This document shows positions 48,267-56,785 of a DNA stretch of 64,000 bases, piece after piece. The translations under genes and the position numbers were made by a program. Position 1 is the stretch's first letter. The number at the start of each line of letters is the position of its first letter. Under the pieces are notes generated by a model. The model was not told the DNA's origin. It made no database searches and worked only from the letters and a program-made list of their open reading frames with translations. Origin of the DNA: Methylobacterium sp. Leaf91 (GTDB lineage Bacteria; Pseudomonadota; Alphaproteobacteria; Rhizobiales; Beijerinckiaceae); the NCBI RefSeq assembly GCF_001422815.1, contig NZ_LMMP01000023.1, forward strand, positions 173,208 to 237,207, given 5' to 3'.

Positions 48267-49547
48267 TTACCTCAGTGAGGGCCTGCGCTTGGCGACATCC
48301 TTCCGGAACACGCCCACCATTTCGAGATGGCTCGAGTATTTGAACTGGTCGACAGGAACGACCCGTTCGAGTCGATAGCCCCCCTCGATCAGGGTCGCGG
48401 CGTCGCGCGCGAACGAGCCGATGTCGCACGCGACCCCGATGACCAGGGGGATTTTCGCCTCTGCGATGCGTTTGGCCTGGGCCTGCGCGCCGGCGCGCGG
48501 CGGATCGAACACCACGGCATCGTAGGTTTCGAGTTCGATAGGGAGAAGTGGTCGGCGGAAAAGGTCGCGCGTTTCGCTCGTGATCCGGCGCAGACCGGGT
48601 GTCGACCGAAACGCCCGGTCGAGGCTGGCGATCGCCGCGGCCTCACCCTCTACAGCATGGACATCCCGTGTACGGGCCATGGCGAGAGTGAACGGGCCGG
48701 CCCCGGCGAACAGATCGACGACGCGCTTCACACGCTTGTCCAGGGCCGCGACCACGAGTTCGGCGAGCATGGCCTCGCCGGCCTCCGTCGCCTGCAGGAA
48801 TCCTCCCGGCGGAGGCACGAGGCGGGCCCCGCTGGTCGTGATCGCGGGCGCGCGACGCTCCACCACGATATCGCCGTGAAGGGACAGGCGCGCGAGGTCG
48901 AGTTCGCCCGCCAGCCGCACCAGCGTGGCGCGCAGGCCTTCACTCACCGGGCCATGTCCGCGCAAGTCGACATCGAGGCCGGCTTCGGTGGCCGTGAAGG
49001 CGACGTCGAGGGGTTTGCGCCCATGACCGAGGGGAGCACTCAGTGCCCGCGCGACGGCGGGCGCACGGTGCAGTTGCTCGACCGTGATCGGGCAATGATC
49101 GATCGCCACGAGGGCGTGGCTGCGCGCCTCCATCAACCCGGCGACGCCCTTGCCGTCGATCTCGCGCACATGGAGGGTGAGCCGGCGGCGGCCCGATCCA
49201 TGCGCATCGCGGGTCGGCTCGCACGGAACCTCGATTCCGGCCTGAGCCAGGCCCTGCGCGAGGTTGCCCCGCTTCCAGGCGGCGTAGGGCTCGGGTGCGA
49301 GATGCTGCACCGCGCAACCGCCGCAGGTTCCGAAATAGCCGCAGAACGGGGCGATCCTGTCCGGGGAGGGGGTCTCGACCGCCACGAGGGAAACCCGCGC
49401 CCCATCGCGGCGAACCGAAACGCGCTCGCCGGGCAAGGCATAGGGCACGATGGTGCCATCCGTCGCCATGCCATCCCCACGTTGTCCGAGACGCGCGATC
49501 TCGAGGGTGGAAAAGTTCGATTGTTCGGTCATGGTCCTATCCGTCAT
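48267..49547 (-). CDS. 23S rRNA (uracil-5-)-methyltransferase, RlmD/TrmA family
   Basis: A 426-aa SAM-dependent RNA methyltransferase. N-terminal TRAM-like domain (FSTLEIARLGQRGDGMAT), then the Fe-S Cys set FCGYFGTCGGCAVQHL, a central domain, and the catalytic domain with VVDLFAGAGPFTLAMA (SAM), VFDPPRAGAQAQ and the ending VPVDQFKYSSHLEMVGVF. The nucleophilic Cys is probably in IGVACDIGS, although the usual SCNP motif is altered to ACDI, so activity or target may differ. Overlaps tlyA by 4 bp. Confidence 0.87.
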   Translation of the reverse strand: MTDRTMTEQSNFSTLEIARLGQRGDGMATDGTIVPYALPGERVSVRRDGARVSLVAVETPSPDRIAPFCGYFGTCGGCAVQHLAPEPYAAWKRGNLAQGLAQAGIEVPCEPTRDAHGSGRRRLTLHVREIDGKGVAGLMEARSHALVAIDHCPITVEQLHRAPAVARALSAPLGHGRKPLDVAFTATEAGLDVDLRGHGPVSEGLRATLVRLAGELDLARLSLHGDIVVERRAPAITTSGARLVPPPGGFLQATEAGEAMLAELVVAALDKRVKRVVDLFAGAGPFTLAMARTRDVHAVEGEAAAIASLDRAFRSTPGLRRITSETRDLFRRPLLPIELETYDAVVFDPPRAGAQAQAKRIAEAKIPLVIGVACDIGSFARDAATLIEGGYRLERVVPVDQFKYSSHLEMVGVFRKDVAKRRPSLR

Positions 49548-50290
49548 GGGCGCACCTGAGAGCGTGCCCCGATGAGGAACTCGCGATTGCCGTCGCCACC
49601 GGCGACGGGGGAGGGGATGAGGCCGAGGACCGACAGGCCGAGATCGGCGACGAGGTTCGTCACCTCCTCGCAGACAGCCTGGTGGACGGCCTCGTCGCGA
49701 ACGATGCCGCCGCGCCCGACCCGGTCGCGCCCCGCCTCGAATTGAGGTTTGATCAAGGCGGCCAATGCCGCGCCCGGTGCCATGAGCGGCACGATTGCGG
49801 GCAGGACAAGGCGAAGGGCGATGAAGCTCACATCGATCGCCACGAGGGACGGCGCAAGCGGAATCGTCATTGCATCGAGACCGCGCACGTCCTGGCCCTC
49901 GAGACTGGTCACGCGCGGATCGCCGCGGAGAGAGGCGTGGAGCTGATCCCGGCCGACATCGACCGCATAGACGTGCCGAGCGCCCGCCCGCAGCAGCGCA
50001 TCGGTGAATCCTCCCGTGGAAGCGCCGACATCGAGACAGATAAGGTCCGCCGGATCGAACCCGAACGCGTCCAGCGCGGCCTGCAGCTTCAGTCCACCGC
50101 GCGAGACGAAGGGATGAGGAGCGCTCGCCACGATACGCGCCCGCCGGTCGATCCTGTCCGAGGCACGGGTAACGGGACGGTCGTCGGCGGTGACGAGACC
50201 CGCCTCTATCGCCGCCTGGGCCTTCGCCCGACTCTCGAAATGGCCATTCTCGACCAGGAGCCGATCGGCCCTTACCCGGTCTACCGTCAT
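49544..50290 (-). CDS. tlyA: TlyA-family rRNA (cytidine-2'-O)-methyltransferase
   Basis: A 248-aa TlyA (hemolysin A) protein: N-terminal S4 RNA-binding domain (VRADRLLVENGHFESRAKAQAAIEAGLV), then FtsJ-like methyltransferase with LICLDVGASTGGFTDALLRAGA, YAVDVGRDQLH, and IDVSFIALRLVLP plus ALIKPQFEAGRD. TlyA methylates 16S and 23S rRNA cytidines. Its TGA overlaps the ATG of the downstream rRNA methyltransferase, forming a two-gene rRNA-modification operon. Confidence 0.9.
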   Translation of the reverse strand: MTVDRVRADRLLVENGHFESRAKAQAAIEAGLVTADDRPVTRASDRIDRRARIVASAPHPFVSRGGLKLQAALDAFGFDPADLICLDVGASTGGFTDALLRAGARHVYAVDVGRDQLHASLRGDPRVTSLEGQDVRGLDAMTIPLAPSLVAIDVSFIALRLVLPAIVPLMAPGAALAALIKPQFEAGRDRVGRGGIVRDEAVHQAVCEEVTNLVADLGLSVLGLIPSPVAGGDGNREFLIGARSQVRP

Positions 50291-50499
50291 CGAACCCTTA
50301 CGATCCCGTGCCTATGATCCTGCGCGTCGGACCGAAGCCCGATTCATCGGGCCATCCCGCCTCAGCTACGGGATTTCTCACGTTTGTCCATCCGGCAGCG
50401 GCATAGCGCGCTTGCGCGGCCCGGGAAGCACGGGGATGATCCACAACCGGTCCTCGGGCGTTGGCACTCGTCACACCGGACCAGAGAACAGGACGACCG

Positions 50500-52047
50500 A
50501 TGGTTACCCCGAGGGAAATCGAGCTGAAGTTGGATTGCGGCGCCGCCGAACTGCTGGAACTGGCGCGCCACCCGCTCCTCGCCGTCGAGGGGCCGACCGA
50601 CCCGGAATTCCTCTCCGCCACCTATTACGACACGGCCGAGCGGGCGCTCCACCGCCAGGGAATAACCCTGCGGGTGCGCCGGCACGGGGAGCGCCATGTC
50701 CAGACGGTGAAGGCCGCCTCGTCGGCGGCCGGCCTGTTCGACCGGTCGGAATGGGAATGGGCCGTGGACGGCCCGACCCCGGACCTGTCGCTCATCGACG
50801 ATACACCGGTCCCGGACGTGCTCGGCAGCGCGTCCGCGCCCGACCTCAATGCCGTCGTCACCACCGTGATCGAGCGCAGCACCCGCGCCGTGGCCCATGG
50901 AACCTCGCGCATCTCGGCGACCCTCGACCAAGGCAGGGTCGAGACGCCGGACGGGGACGCTCCCATCTGGGAGCTCGAACTCGAACTGATCGACGGCGAT
51001 CCGGCCGACCTGTTCTCCCTCGCCCAAACCCTTGCAGAGACGGTGCCGCTGCGCCTCGGCGTCCTGTCGAAGAGCGAGCGTGGTTTCAGGATCCTCAGCG
51101 GCACGTTGCGCCGGCCGAGCAAGGCCGGATCGGTCAAGCTGAGCCCGGACGGGTCGGCGGCGGAGGCGTTCCGTGCCATCGCCATCGCCTGCCTCACCCA
51201 TCTTCGGCTCAACGAGGATGTCTTCCTCAAGACGCGCGATCCGGAGGGTCTGCATCAGATCCGCGTCGCCCTGCGGCGCCTTCGCTCGGCCTTCACCCTG
51301 TTCAAGCCGATCCTCGCGAGCGATCCTGCCGCGACCCATCTGCGCCAGGAGATCAAGCGCGTCACCGAGCCGTTCGGGCATGCCCGCAACCTCGACGTCT
51401 TCCTCAGCGAGACCCTGGCCGGCGAGATGACCCGCAGGCCGGACGAAGCGGGGCTCGACGATCTGCGAATCCGCCTCGAAGCCGAACGCGACCGCGCCTA
51501 TGGGACCGTGTTCGCGATCCTCGAATCGCAAGCCTGGCGCAGCCTGATTCTCGACCTCTCCGCCTGGATCGAAACCGGGCCGTGGCGGGGCGACGGGAAG
51601 CGGGAGCCAGTCTCGGCCCGCGACCATGCCGAAGCGACGCTCGACAAGGCCCGCCGGCGTATCCGCAAACGCGGCCGGCATCTCCATCGCATCGATGCGG
51701 AAGCCCGCCACGAGGTCCGCATCGAAGCCAAGAAGCTGCGCTACGGTGCCGAGTTCTTCGCCTCGCTCTACGCGGAGAAGTCAGCGCAGAAGCGCCACAA
51801 GGCCTTCGTCTCGGCCCTCTCGGACCTTCAGGATCACCTCGGCGCGCTGAACGACCTCGCCACCGCACACTCCGTACTGGCGAGCCTGGCCGACACCGGA
51901 AACGGTGAGACGTCCGGCGTCGACGGGCGGGCGCTGTTCGCCGCCGGTCTCACCGCCGCCGACGGAGAGGCCCGCACGGGCCAACTGCTCAAGGCGGCGG
52001 AGAAGGCGCACGAGGCGCTTCTCGATGTGAAGCCGTTCTGGCGCTGA
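50500..52047 (+). CDS. CYTH-CHAD domain protein
   Basis: A 515-aa fusion. The N-terminal CYTH (triphosphate tunnel) domain shows REIELKLDC, TYYDTAERALHRQGITLRVRRHGERHVQTVK and IWELELELIDG (metal Glu residues). The C-terminal CHAD domain (from about residue 225) is helical with conserved His such as GLHQIRVALRRLRSAFTLF and ARHEVRIEAKKLRYGAEFF, which bind polyphosphate. Probably an inorganic tripolyphosphatase/polyphosphate-associated protein. Start at 50500 follows AGAACAGGACGACCG; an in-frame codon at 50461 is less likely. Confidence 0.9.
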   Translation: MVTPREIELKLDCGAAELLELARHPLLAVEGPTDPEFLSATYYDTAERALHRQGITLRVRRHGERHVQTVKAASSAAGLFDRSEWEWAVDGPTPDLSLIDDTPVPDVLGSASAPDLNAVVTTVIERSTRAVAHGTSRISATLDQGRVETPDGDAPIWELELELIDGDPADLFSLAQTLAETVPLRLGVLSKSERGFRILSGTLRRPSKAGSVKLSPDGSAAEAFRAIAIACLTHLRLNEDVFLKTRDPEGLHQIRVALRRLRSAFTLFKPILASDPAATHLRQEIKRVTEPFGHARNLDVFLSETLAGEMTRRPDEAGLDDLRIRLEAERDRAYGTVFAILESQAWRSLILDLSAWIETGPWRGDGKREPVSARDHAEATLDKARRRIRKRGRHLHRIDAEARHEVRIEAKKLRYGAEFFASLYAEKSAQKRHKAFVSALSDLQDHLGALNDLATAHSVLASLADTGNGETSGVDGRALFAAGLTAADGEARTGQLLKAAEKAHEALLDVKPFWR

Positions 52048-52057
52048 GACCGACGCG

Positions 52058-52873
52058 TCAGCCGCCGCGAACGCTCAAGGCATAGAGCGTGATCGCGGCG
52101 GCGTTCGAGACGTTGATGCTGCGAATTTCGCCGCTGAACGGAATGCGGGCCAGGACGTCGCAATTGTCCCGCGTGCGCTGGCGCAGGCCCTTGCCCTCGG
52201 CTCCGAGCACGATCACCGCCGGCCGCTTCGGCCCGACGGAATCGAGGGTGGCCTCTCCCTCCGAATCGAGACCGATGCGGGTGAAGCCGCGCTTGCCGAG
52301 ATCGATGAGCGCATCCGACAGGTTGCGTACGATCACGAGCGGCACGTGTTCGAGCCCGCCCGAGGCGGATTTCGCCAGCACACCCGTGGCGGTGGGCGAG
52401 TGCCGCGCCGTGGTGATGATGCCCGCGACGCCGAAGGCGGCGGCGGTGCGGACGATGGCGCCGACATTATGCGGGTCGGTGATCTGGTCGAGGGCCAACA
52501 GCAGCGCATCGTCCGGCAGGTCGTCGAGATCCGGGCCGGGGAGGGGATCGGCTTCCAGGTAGAGGCCCTGATGCACGGCATCGGGCCCGAGCAAGGCGTT
52601 GATGGCGTTGGGGCGCACGAGTTCGGCGTCGATCCTGAGCTGACCCAGCTCCTCGGTCAGGCGCGCCAAGGCGTTCTCGGTGGCGAGAAGCCGATGCAGG
52701 CCACGGCCCTCATTCGCCAACGCCTGCGACACCGGGTGCCATCCATAGAGCACGACGTGATCGCCGCTGACACCGCGGGGCCCGGAAGAGGGCGGCCCAT
52801 GCCGAAACCGGTCGCGCTGGCCGCCCGGCCGGCTGGTGCGGGGCCCGCCCGGCCCGTCGCGTCGCGTATTCAT
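52058..52873 (-). CDS. rlmB: 23S rRNA (guanosine-2'-O-)-methyltransferase RlmB-like (SpoU family)
   Basis: A 271-aa SPOUT methyltransferase. A basic, Gly/Arg-rich N-terminal tail precedes a substrate-binding domain (LYGWHPVSQALANEGRGLHRLLATE) and the SpoU knot: LALDQITDPHNVGAIVRTAAAFGV (motif 1), VIVLGAEGKGLRQRTRDNCD (motif 2) and IPFSGEIRSINVSNAAAITLY (motif 3). RlmB methylates G2251 in E. coli 23S rRNA; target by homology. Start at 52873; tRNA-Glu lies 155 bp away. Confidence 0.88.
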   Translation of the reverse strand: MNTRRDGPGGPRTSRPGGQRDRFRHGPPSSGPRGVSGDHVVLYGWHPVSQALANEGRGLHRLLATENALARLTEELGQLRIDAELVRPNAINALLGPDAVHQGLYLEADPLPGPDLDDLPDDALLLALDQITDPHNVGAIVRTAAAFGVAGIITTARHSPTATGVLAKSASGGLEHVPLVIVRNLSDALIDLGKRGFTRIGLDSEGEATLDSVGPKRPAVIVLGAEGKGLRQRTRDNCDVLARIPFSGEIRSINVSNAAAITLYALSVRGG

Positions 52874-53028
52874 GGTGTTATCCACTGCCTGAAGGCACGA
52901 CAGAGACGCCGCGCGGGTGCTGAGAAGCGACAAAGCGACCGCCATGCCGTTCGTCAAGCGTGAAACACCGCGAAACACCGGTTGCCCTGCCGGGGGAAGC
53001 CGCCTATAGAACCCTCGCTCTCGAGCAA

Positions 53029-53103
53029 GCGCCCTTCGTCTATCGGTTAGGACGTCAGCCTTTCACGCTGAAAAGGCGGGTTCGATTCCCGCAGGGCGCG
53101 CCA
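53029..53103 (+). tRNA. tRNA-Glu (anticodon TTC)
   Basis: 75 nt including encoded CCA. Acceptor stem GCGCCCT (53029-53035) pairs with AGGGCGC (53093-53099), followed by discriminator G and CCA. Anticodon stem TCAGC/GCTGA encloses loop CTTTCAC with anticodon TTC at 53062-53064; the T-arm is GCGGG-TTCGATT-CCCGC. No integrated element or duplicated 3' end is seen downstream. Confidence 0.95.
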
Positions 53104-53251
53104 ACACATCGAGATGCTCAGCCATGTCGACGACTTGTTGGCGCGACAGCTTTTTGGCTTCTACATTCATGCAGATTCTGGACGTCGGCAAAACCCCGTC
53201 CCGATGCATATCCTGATGGCCGCAGGAGTTGGCCGAACAGGATCGCCAGTC

Positions 53252-53476
53252 TCAGATCAGTTCGAGCTCGCGTGAGACATCGGTGAGGTAAAAGGCGATC
53301 CGGCGCGCGGCTTCCGGATCGTGGCAGGTCACGGTGAAGCCGACGCTGAGCACGTTCCCCTTGTAGAAGGCGAGCAGGGACTCGGCCTTCAGGGCGACCT
53401 CCCGCTCCGTGAACGCGACGAGGCTGCGGCGTCCATCGGGTGCGAAGATATCGACGCGATACGGTGCTGTTGTCAT
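53252..53476 (-). CDS. Hypothetical 74-aa protein
   Basis: A small alpha/beta-looking protein (MTTAPYRVDIFAPDGRRS, FTEREVALKAESLLAFYKGNV, DPEAARRIAFYLTDVSREL). Codon use fits the neighbours and GGATAGCC lies before the ATG. No family recognised. Confidence 0.6.
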   Translation of the reverse strand: MTTAPYRVDIFAPDGRRSLVAFTEREVALKAESLLAFYKGNVLSVGFTVTCHDPEAARRIAFYLTDVSRELELI

Positions 53477-53688
53477 CGGCTATCCTTCGACCGTTATCGT
53501 GAAACGGCGAATGGAACGGAACGTCGATCCCGTCAGAAAGTATCCGTCACTCTCGGCGACGATGTTCGAGGTCAGTCGCCGTTCATGTCAGCTCTGCCGT
53601 CAAGACAACCGACCTCTCGTGCGCGGCTCTGTCCCACAACCGGTCCTCAGACCGGTCGCGGTTAACTACGCATCCCGTCCCGCTGCAT

Positions 53689-54474
53689 TCAGGCGCCGAG
53701 ACCGATCTGTACCGCCGCGGGTTCGAGACTGTCGCTGGCGATCTGGCCCATGGGCGTCTTCTGGTGCACGTCCATTCCGAGAGATCCCACCAGTGACGAC
53801 CGTGCGCGGCTCACCCGGCTCTTCATGGTACCGACCTGACAGCCGATGAGCTCAGCGGCGGCCTCGTATGTCATGCCCTGGGCCGCGACGAGGATCAGGG
53901 CCTCCCGCTGCGACGGCGGCAATTTGCCGAGATGCTGCCAGACCCGCTTGAGGTCGCTGCTCGCCTCCTGGGCTGCCGGCGCGGCGACCTGTGCGGCCAT
54001 GACCCCATCCGCGTCTTCGACCTCGCGCTTCCGCTTGCGGCACTCCGTATAGAAGTGGTTGCGCAGGATGGTGCAGAGCCAGGCCATGAGGTTGCTGCCG
54101 GGCTCGAACCGGTGCCGGTTCTGCCATGCTCTCAGGAGCGTCTCCTGTACGAGGTCGTCCGCCGTCGCCGCGTTGATGGCCAGCGACAGGGCGAAGGCCC
54201 TCAGACCCGGCAGCGCGGTGAGTAGATCGGCGCTGAAGGCAGCGTAAGCCGCGGCGTCACGCCCCGTAGAAGCCTGGGTGAGGCGCGCAACCAGATCCAA
54301 CAGGGCCGGCGGCTGCTCCTCGGCGAGAATGCAGGCGTAGAACGCCCTCAGTTCGGAACCCAGATGGACCCGCGCCGCGTCCGGTATCTTTGCCCCGGCA
54401 GGACGCTCCGAGGGCTGAGCCTCAGAACCGTGCGCTGGCCTCGAAGCCGTCATTCCCAGATCGCGAGCGCCCAT
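53689..54474 (-). CDS. EcfG-family ECF sigma factor with long N-terminal extension
   Basis: A 261-aa sigma factor of the GSR (EcfG) type. Region 2: LPGLRAFALSLAINAATADDLVQETLLRAWQNRHRFEPGSNLMAWLCTILRNHFYTECRKRKREVEDADG; region 4: LPPSQREALILVAAQGMTYEAAAELIGCQVGTMKSRVSRARSSL. These match EcfG, which drives GGAAC-N16/17-CGTT promoters. Typical EcfG is about 180 aa; here about 85 extra residues precede region 2 and about 30 follow region 4. AAAGGGGGAATGG sets the start at 54474. No EcfG promoter or nepR is beside it; Methylobacterium genomes carry several EcfG paralogs. Confidence 0.88.
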   Translation of the reverse strand: MGARDLGMTASRPAHGSEAQPSERPAGAKIPDAARVHLGSELRAFYACILAEEQPPALLDLVARLTQASTGRDAAAYAAFSADLLTALPGLRAFALSLAINAATADDLVQETLLRAWQNRHRFEPGSNLMAWLCTILRNHFYTECRKRKREVEDADGVMAAQVAAPAAQEASSDLKRVWQHLGKLPPSQREALILVAAQGMTYEAAAELIGCQVGTMKSRVSRARSSLVGSLGMDVHQKTPMGQIASDSLEPAAVQIGLGA

Positions 54475-54710
54475 CCATTCCCCCTTTGCCCATGCTATGC
54501 CCCATGCGCCGGGCGCATTTGGCAATGCCTGCGGGATGTTTTGGCAAAGGAAAGCTGAACGTTGGCTAAAGGAGTTCTAAACTGAGCGACAAAACCACGC
54601 TGTCTCACCGCTTCGGCGATCGATGAGAAGCCCATTCTCGGCCCTGGGCATCAAGGAGTAGCGCGGGCGGGAATGCCCGAACGCCCCGACCGATGCTTGC
54701 TTGACTCGTC

Positions 54711-56102
54711 TCAGACAATGCTCGTGATGGCACCGGGCGGATGCGCCAACAGGTTCGCCAGAAGGCTGAGACCGTAGCGCAAAGCCTCGCCATCGGGGGC
54801 GGCCCCGAGGGAAACGCGGATCGCATCGGGTGCCGGGCCGACCGCGAAGGCATCACTCAGAATCACGGACAACCCGCTCTGGCGCGCATGAGCGCCGAAT
54901 TCTCCGCGTTGCCATGGTGGCGGCAATGGCAGCCAGAGGTGATGCCCGCAGGGATGGGCATGGACAGCGAGGCCCCGCAGGGCCTCCCGAGCAACGGCCT
55001 GACGATGTCCATTCTCGTGCCGGATGGCAGCCACGATGGCGTCGAGATCCCCATTGGCGATCCAATGGGAGGCGAGGGCGGCGGCGAGCGGCGAGGCCAT
55101 CATGCTGATGGCGCGTAGCTCGGCGGCGAGGCGAACCGCTTCGTTCGTGCCGGGTACGGCGACATAAGCGATGCGCAGACCCGGGCTGACGCATTTGGAC
55201 AGGGTCGCGATATGCCAGGTGATGTCGCCCGCGAATGACGCGAAGGGAGCCGGGGCATCGGGTGGCAGGGTGCCATAGGCGTCATCCTCGATGATCGCGA
55301 CTCCGTGGGTTCGGGCGATCTCGGCGATCCTTTCGCGTCGATGCGTCGGGATCGTTGCCGTGGTCGGGTTGTCGAGGGTCGGTACCAGATAGAGGGCGCG
55401 CGGACGGTGAAGACGACAGCATTCGAGGAACGCGTCCGGGAGGATACCCTCGCCATCGGCTGACACGGGAAGCAGACGAGCCCCACGCCGCTCGGCCGCC
55501 ATGCGGAGCCCCGGATAGGTCAGGATCGGGACGCAGAGGGCATCGCCGGGTTTCAGCACCACGGTGAGGATCGCGGCGAGCGACGCCTGCGCCCCGCCGG
55601 CGACGATGACACGCTGGACCGGCACCGGCCCCAGACGGCGGCCGAGCCAATCCGCCCCGGCGGCGCGATCCGCGAAGTTTCCGGCGCTGTCCTGGTACTG
55701 CATCCGGTCGAGGAACCCCGCCGACGCGGAAAGCCGCGACAGACCGCTCTCCATACGCTCCGCGAGCCGGGCCGCCGCCGGCTGGGGCGGCATGTTCATG
55801 CTGAAATCGACGCTGCCGGACGGGTCGGCGGTCGCGACCTTCGCCAGCGACGGCGAGGCGGCGCGAATGAAGCTTCCCCGCCCGGCGGACGCATCGATCA
55901 GACCCGTCCGCCGCGCTTCTTTGAAGGCCCGCGTGACAGTGGTGAGATCGACGTTGAGATGCTTGGCCAAGCTGCGCTGAGGCGGCAACCGCGTCCCCGG
56001 AGGAAGCCGTCCCGAGCGGATATCCTCTGCCAGGATTCTGACGATGGCCAAATATTTCGGCCCCTCCTCGTCCCGTATCGTTGGATTCCACGCCTCCATC
56101 AT
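54711..56102 (-). CDS. MocR-type GntR/aminotransferase-fold transcriptional regulator
   Basis: A 463-aa MocR regulator: N-terminal GntR winged helix (ILAEDIRSGRLPPGTRLPPQRSLAKHLNVDLTTVTRAFKEARRTGLI) and a class-I aminotransferase-like domain. PLP features: AGGAQASLAAIL, DNPTTATIPTHRR, IIEDDAYG, and the PLP Lys in IATLSKCVSPGLRIAYV. Such proteins sense PLP or an amino compound rather than transaminate. GAGAGGCA precedes the ATGATG at 56102. It is divergent from the cytochrome bd operon with CATAC-type repeats between, implying control of both. Confidence 0.9.
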   Translation of the reverse strand: MMEAWNPTIRDEEGPKYLAIVRILAEDIRSGRLPPGTRLPPQRSLAKHLNVDLTTVTRAFKEARRTGLIDASAGRGSFIRAASPSLAKVATADPSGSVDFSMNMPPQPAAARLAERMESGLSRLSASAGFLDRMQYQDSAGNFADRAAGADWLGRRLGPVPVQRVIVAGGAQASLAAILTVVLKPGDALCVPILTYPGLRMAAERRGARLLPVSADGEGILPDAFLECCRLHRPRALYLVPTLDNPTTATIPTHRRERIAEIARTHGVAIIEDDAYGTLPPDAPAPFASFAGDITWHIATLSKCVSPGLRIAYVAVPGTNEAVRLAAELRAISMMASPLAAALASHWIANGDLDAIVAAIRHENGHRQAVAREALRGLAVHAHPCGHHLWLPLPPPWQRGEFGAHARQSGLSVILSDAFAVGPAPDAIRVSLGAAPDGEALRYGLSLLANLLAHPPGAITSIV

Positions 56103-56122
56103 TGCCTCTCGCGACACAGTTT

Positions 56123-56146
56123 TGTATGCATACATGCAGCATACAT
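56123..56146. promoter_or_regulatory. CATAC half-site cluster near the MocR start
   Basis: A perfect 12-bp palindrome TGTATGCATACA (56123-56134) plus a direct GCATACAT repeat (56128-56135 and 56139-56146, 11 bp apart). MocR proteins commonly bind direct or inverted repeats like these. It lies 21 bp upstream of the MocR gene's ATG. Confidence 0.65.
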
Positions 56147-56198
56147 AGTTAGGCGACTCATACGACTTCCGTGACGATATGTCCGGTTTATAGGATGT

Positions 56199-56223
56199 TT
56201 GTATGGATATCTAGACCATACAA
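56199..56223. promoter_or_regulatory. CATAC inverted repeat upstream of the cytochrome bd operon
   Basis: TTGTATGG (56199-56206) and CCATACAA (56216-56223), perfect 8-bp arms with a 9-bp spacer, 66 bp before the first gene of the bd operon. It shares the GTATG/CATAC half-site with the cluster at 56123-56146. Confidence 0.65.
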
Positions 56224-56288
56224 TCAGCTTCGCTGATCCGCATCTCCGCCGCTCGTCAGGATGGCACCGCGAAACAAGGACATCGAGA

Positions 56289-56693
56289 ATGCACAGGACG
56301 ACAGATCAATCGCTCCTCTCCGTGGGCCTTCGCTGCCGATGCCCCCGTTGCGGGGAGGGACGGCTCTTCGATGGCTTCATCACCCTGAAGCCGAACTGCG
56401 AAGCCTGCGGACTCGATTACGGTTTTGCCGACCCGGCGGACGGGCCGGCCTTCTTCATCATGATGTCGATGGCATTCCCCGTCACGGCTTTCGGCATCTG
56501 GCTGGAACTCTCCTACGATCCCCCGCTCTGGATCCATGCGGTGGTCACGCTGCCGCTGCTTCTCCTGGCCTGCGTTCCGATCATCCGCCCTCTCAAGGGT
56601 CTCTTCATCGCGAGCCAATACATCAACAAAGCCGAGGAAGGACGCTTCGCCGTCCGGGTCGCGCCAAAAGCGGAGCCGGGGACCGGCCGTTGA
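56289..56693 (+). CDS. DUF983 small membrane protein
   Basis: A 134-aa DUF983 protein: an N-terminal zinc-ribbon-like CPRCGEGRLFDG...CEACGLDY pattern (Cys pairs), then two membrane helices (GPAFFIMMSMAFPVTAFGIWLEL and AVVTLPLLLLACVPIIRPLKGLFIA). DUF983 genes often accompany terminal oxidases; a role in oxidase assembly is an inference. First gene of the bd operon, 92 bp before cydA. AAGGACATCGAGA precedes the ATG. Confidence 0.83.
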   Translation: MHRTTDQSLLSVGLRCRCPRCGEGRLFDGFITLKPNCEACGLDYGFADPADGPAFFIMMSMAFPVTAFGIWLELSYDPPLWIHAVVTLPLLLLACVPIIRPLKGLFIASQYINKAEEGRFAVRVAPKAEPGTGR

Positions 56694-56785
56694 GCGTGAT
56701 GACGCAATGGGGCAGGGTTGGTCCCGCAGACTGAGCTGCCGAGTCGTTTCCTGCCCGTTCCCAGCAACCATTCAGGTTGATCGAC

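Noticed and set aside
53104..53251. Integration site at the tRNA-Glu 3' end
   Set aside because: No integrase, no direct repeat of the tRNA end and no atypical genes downstream.
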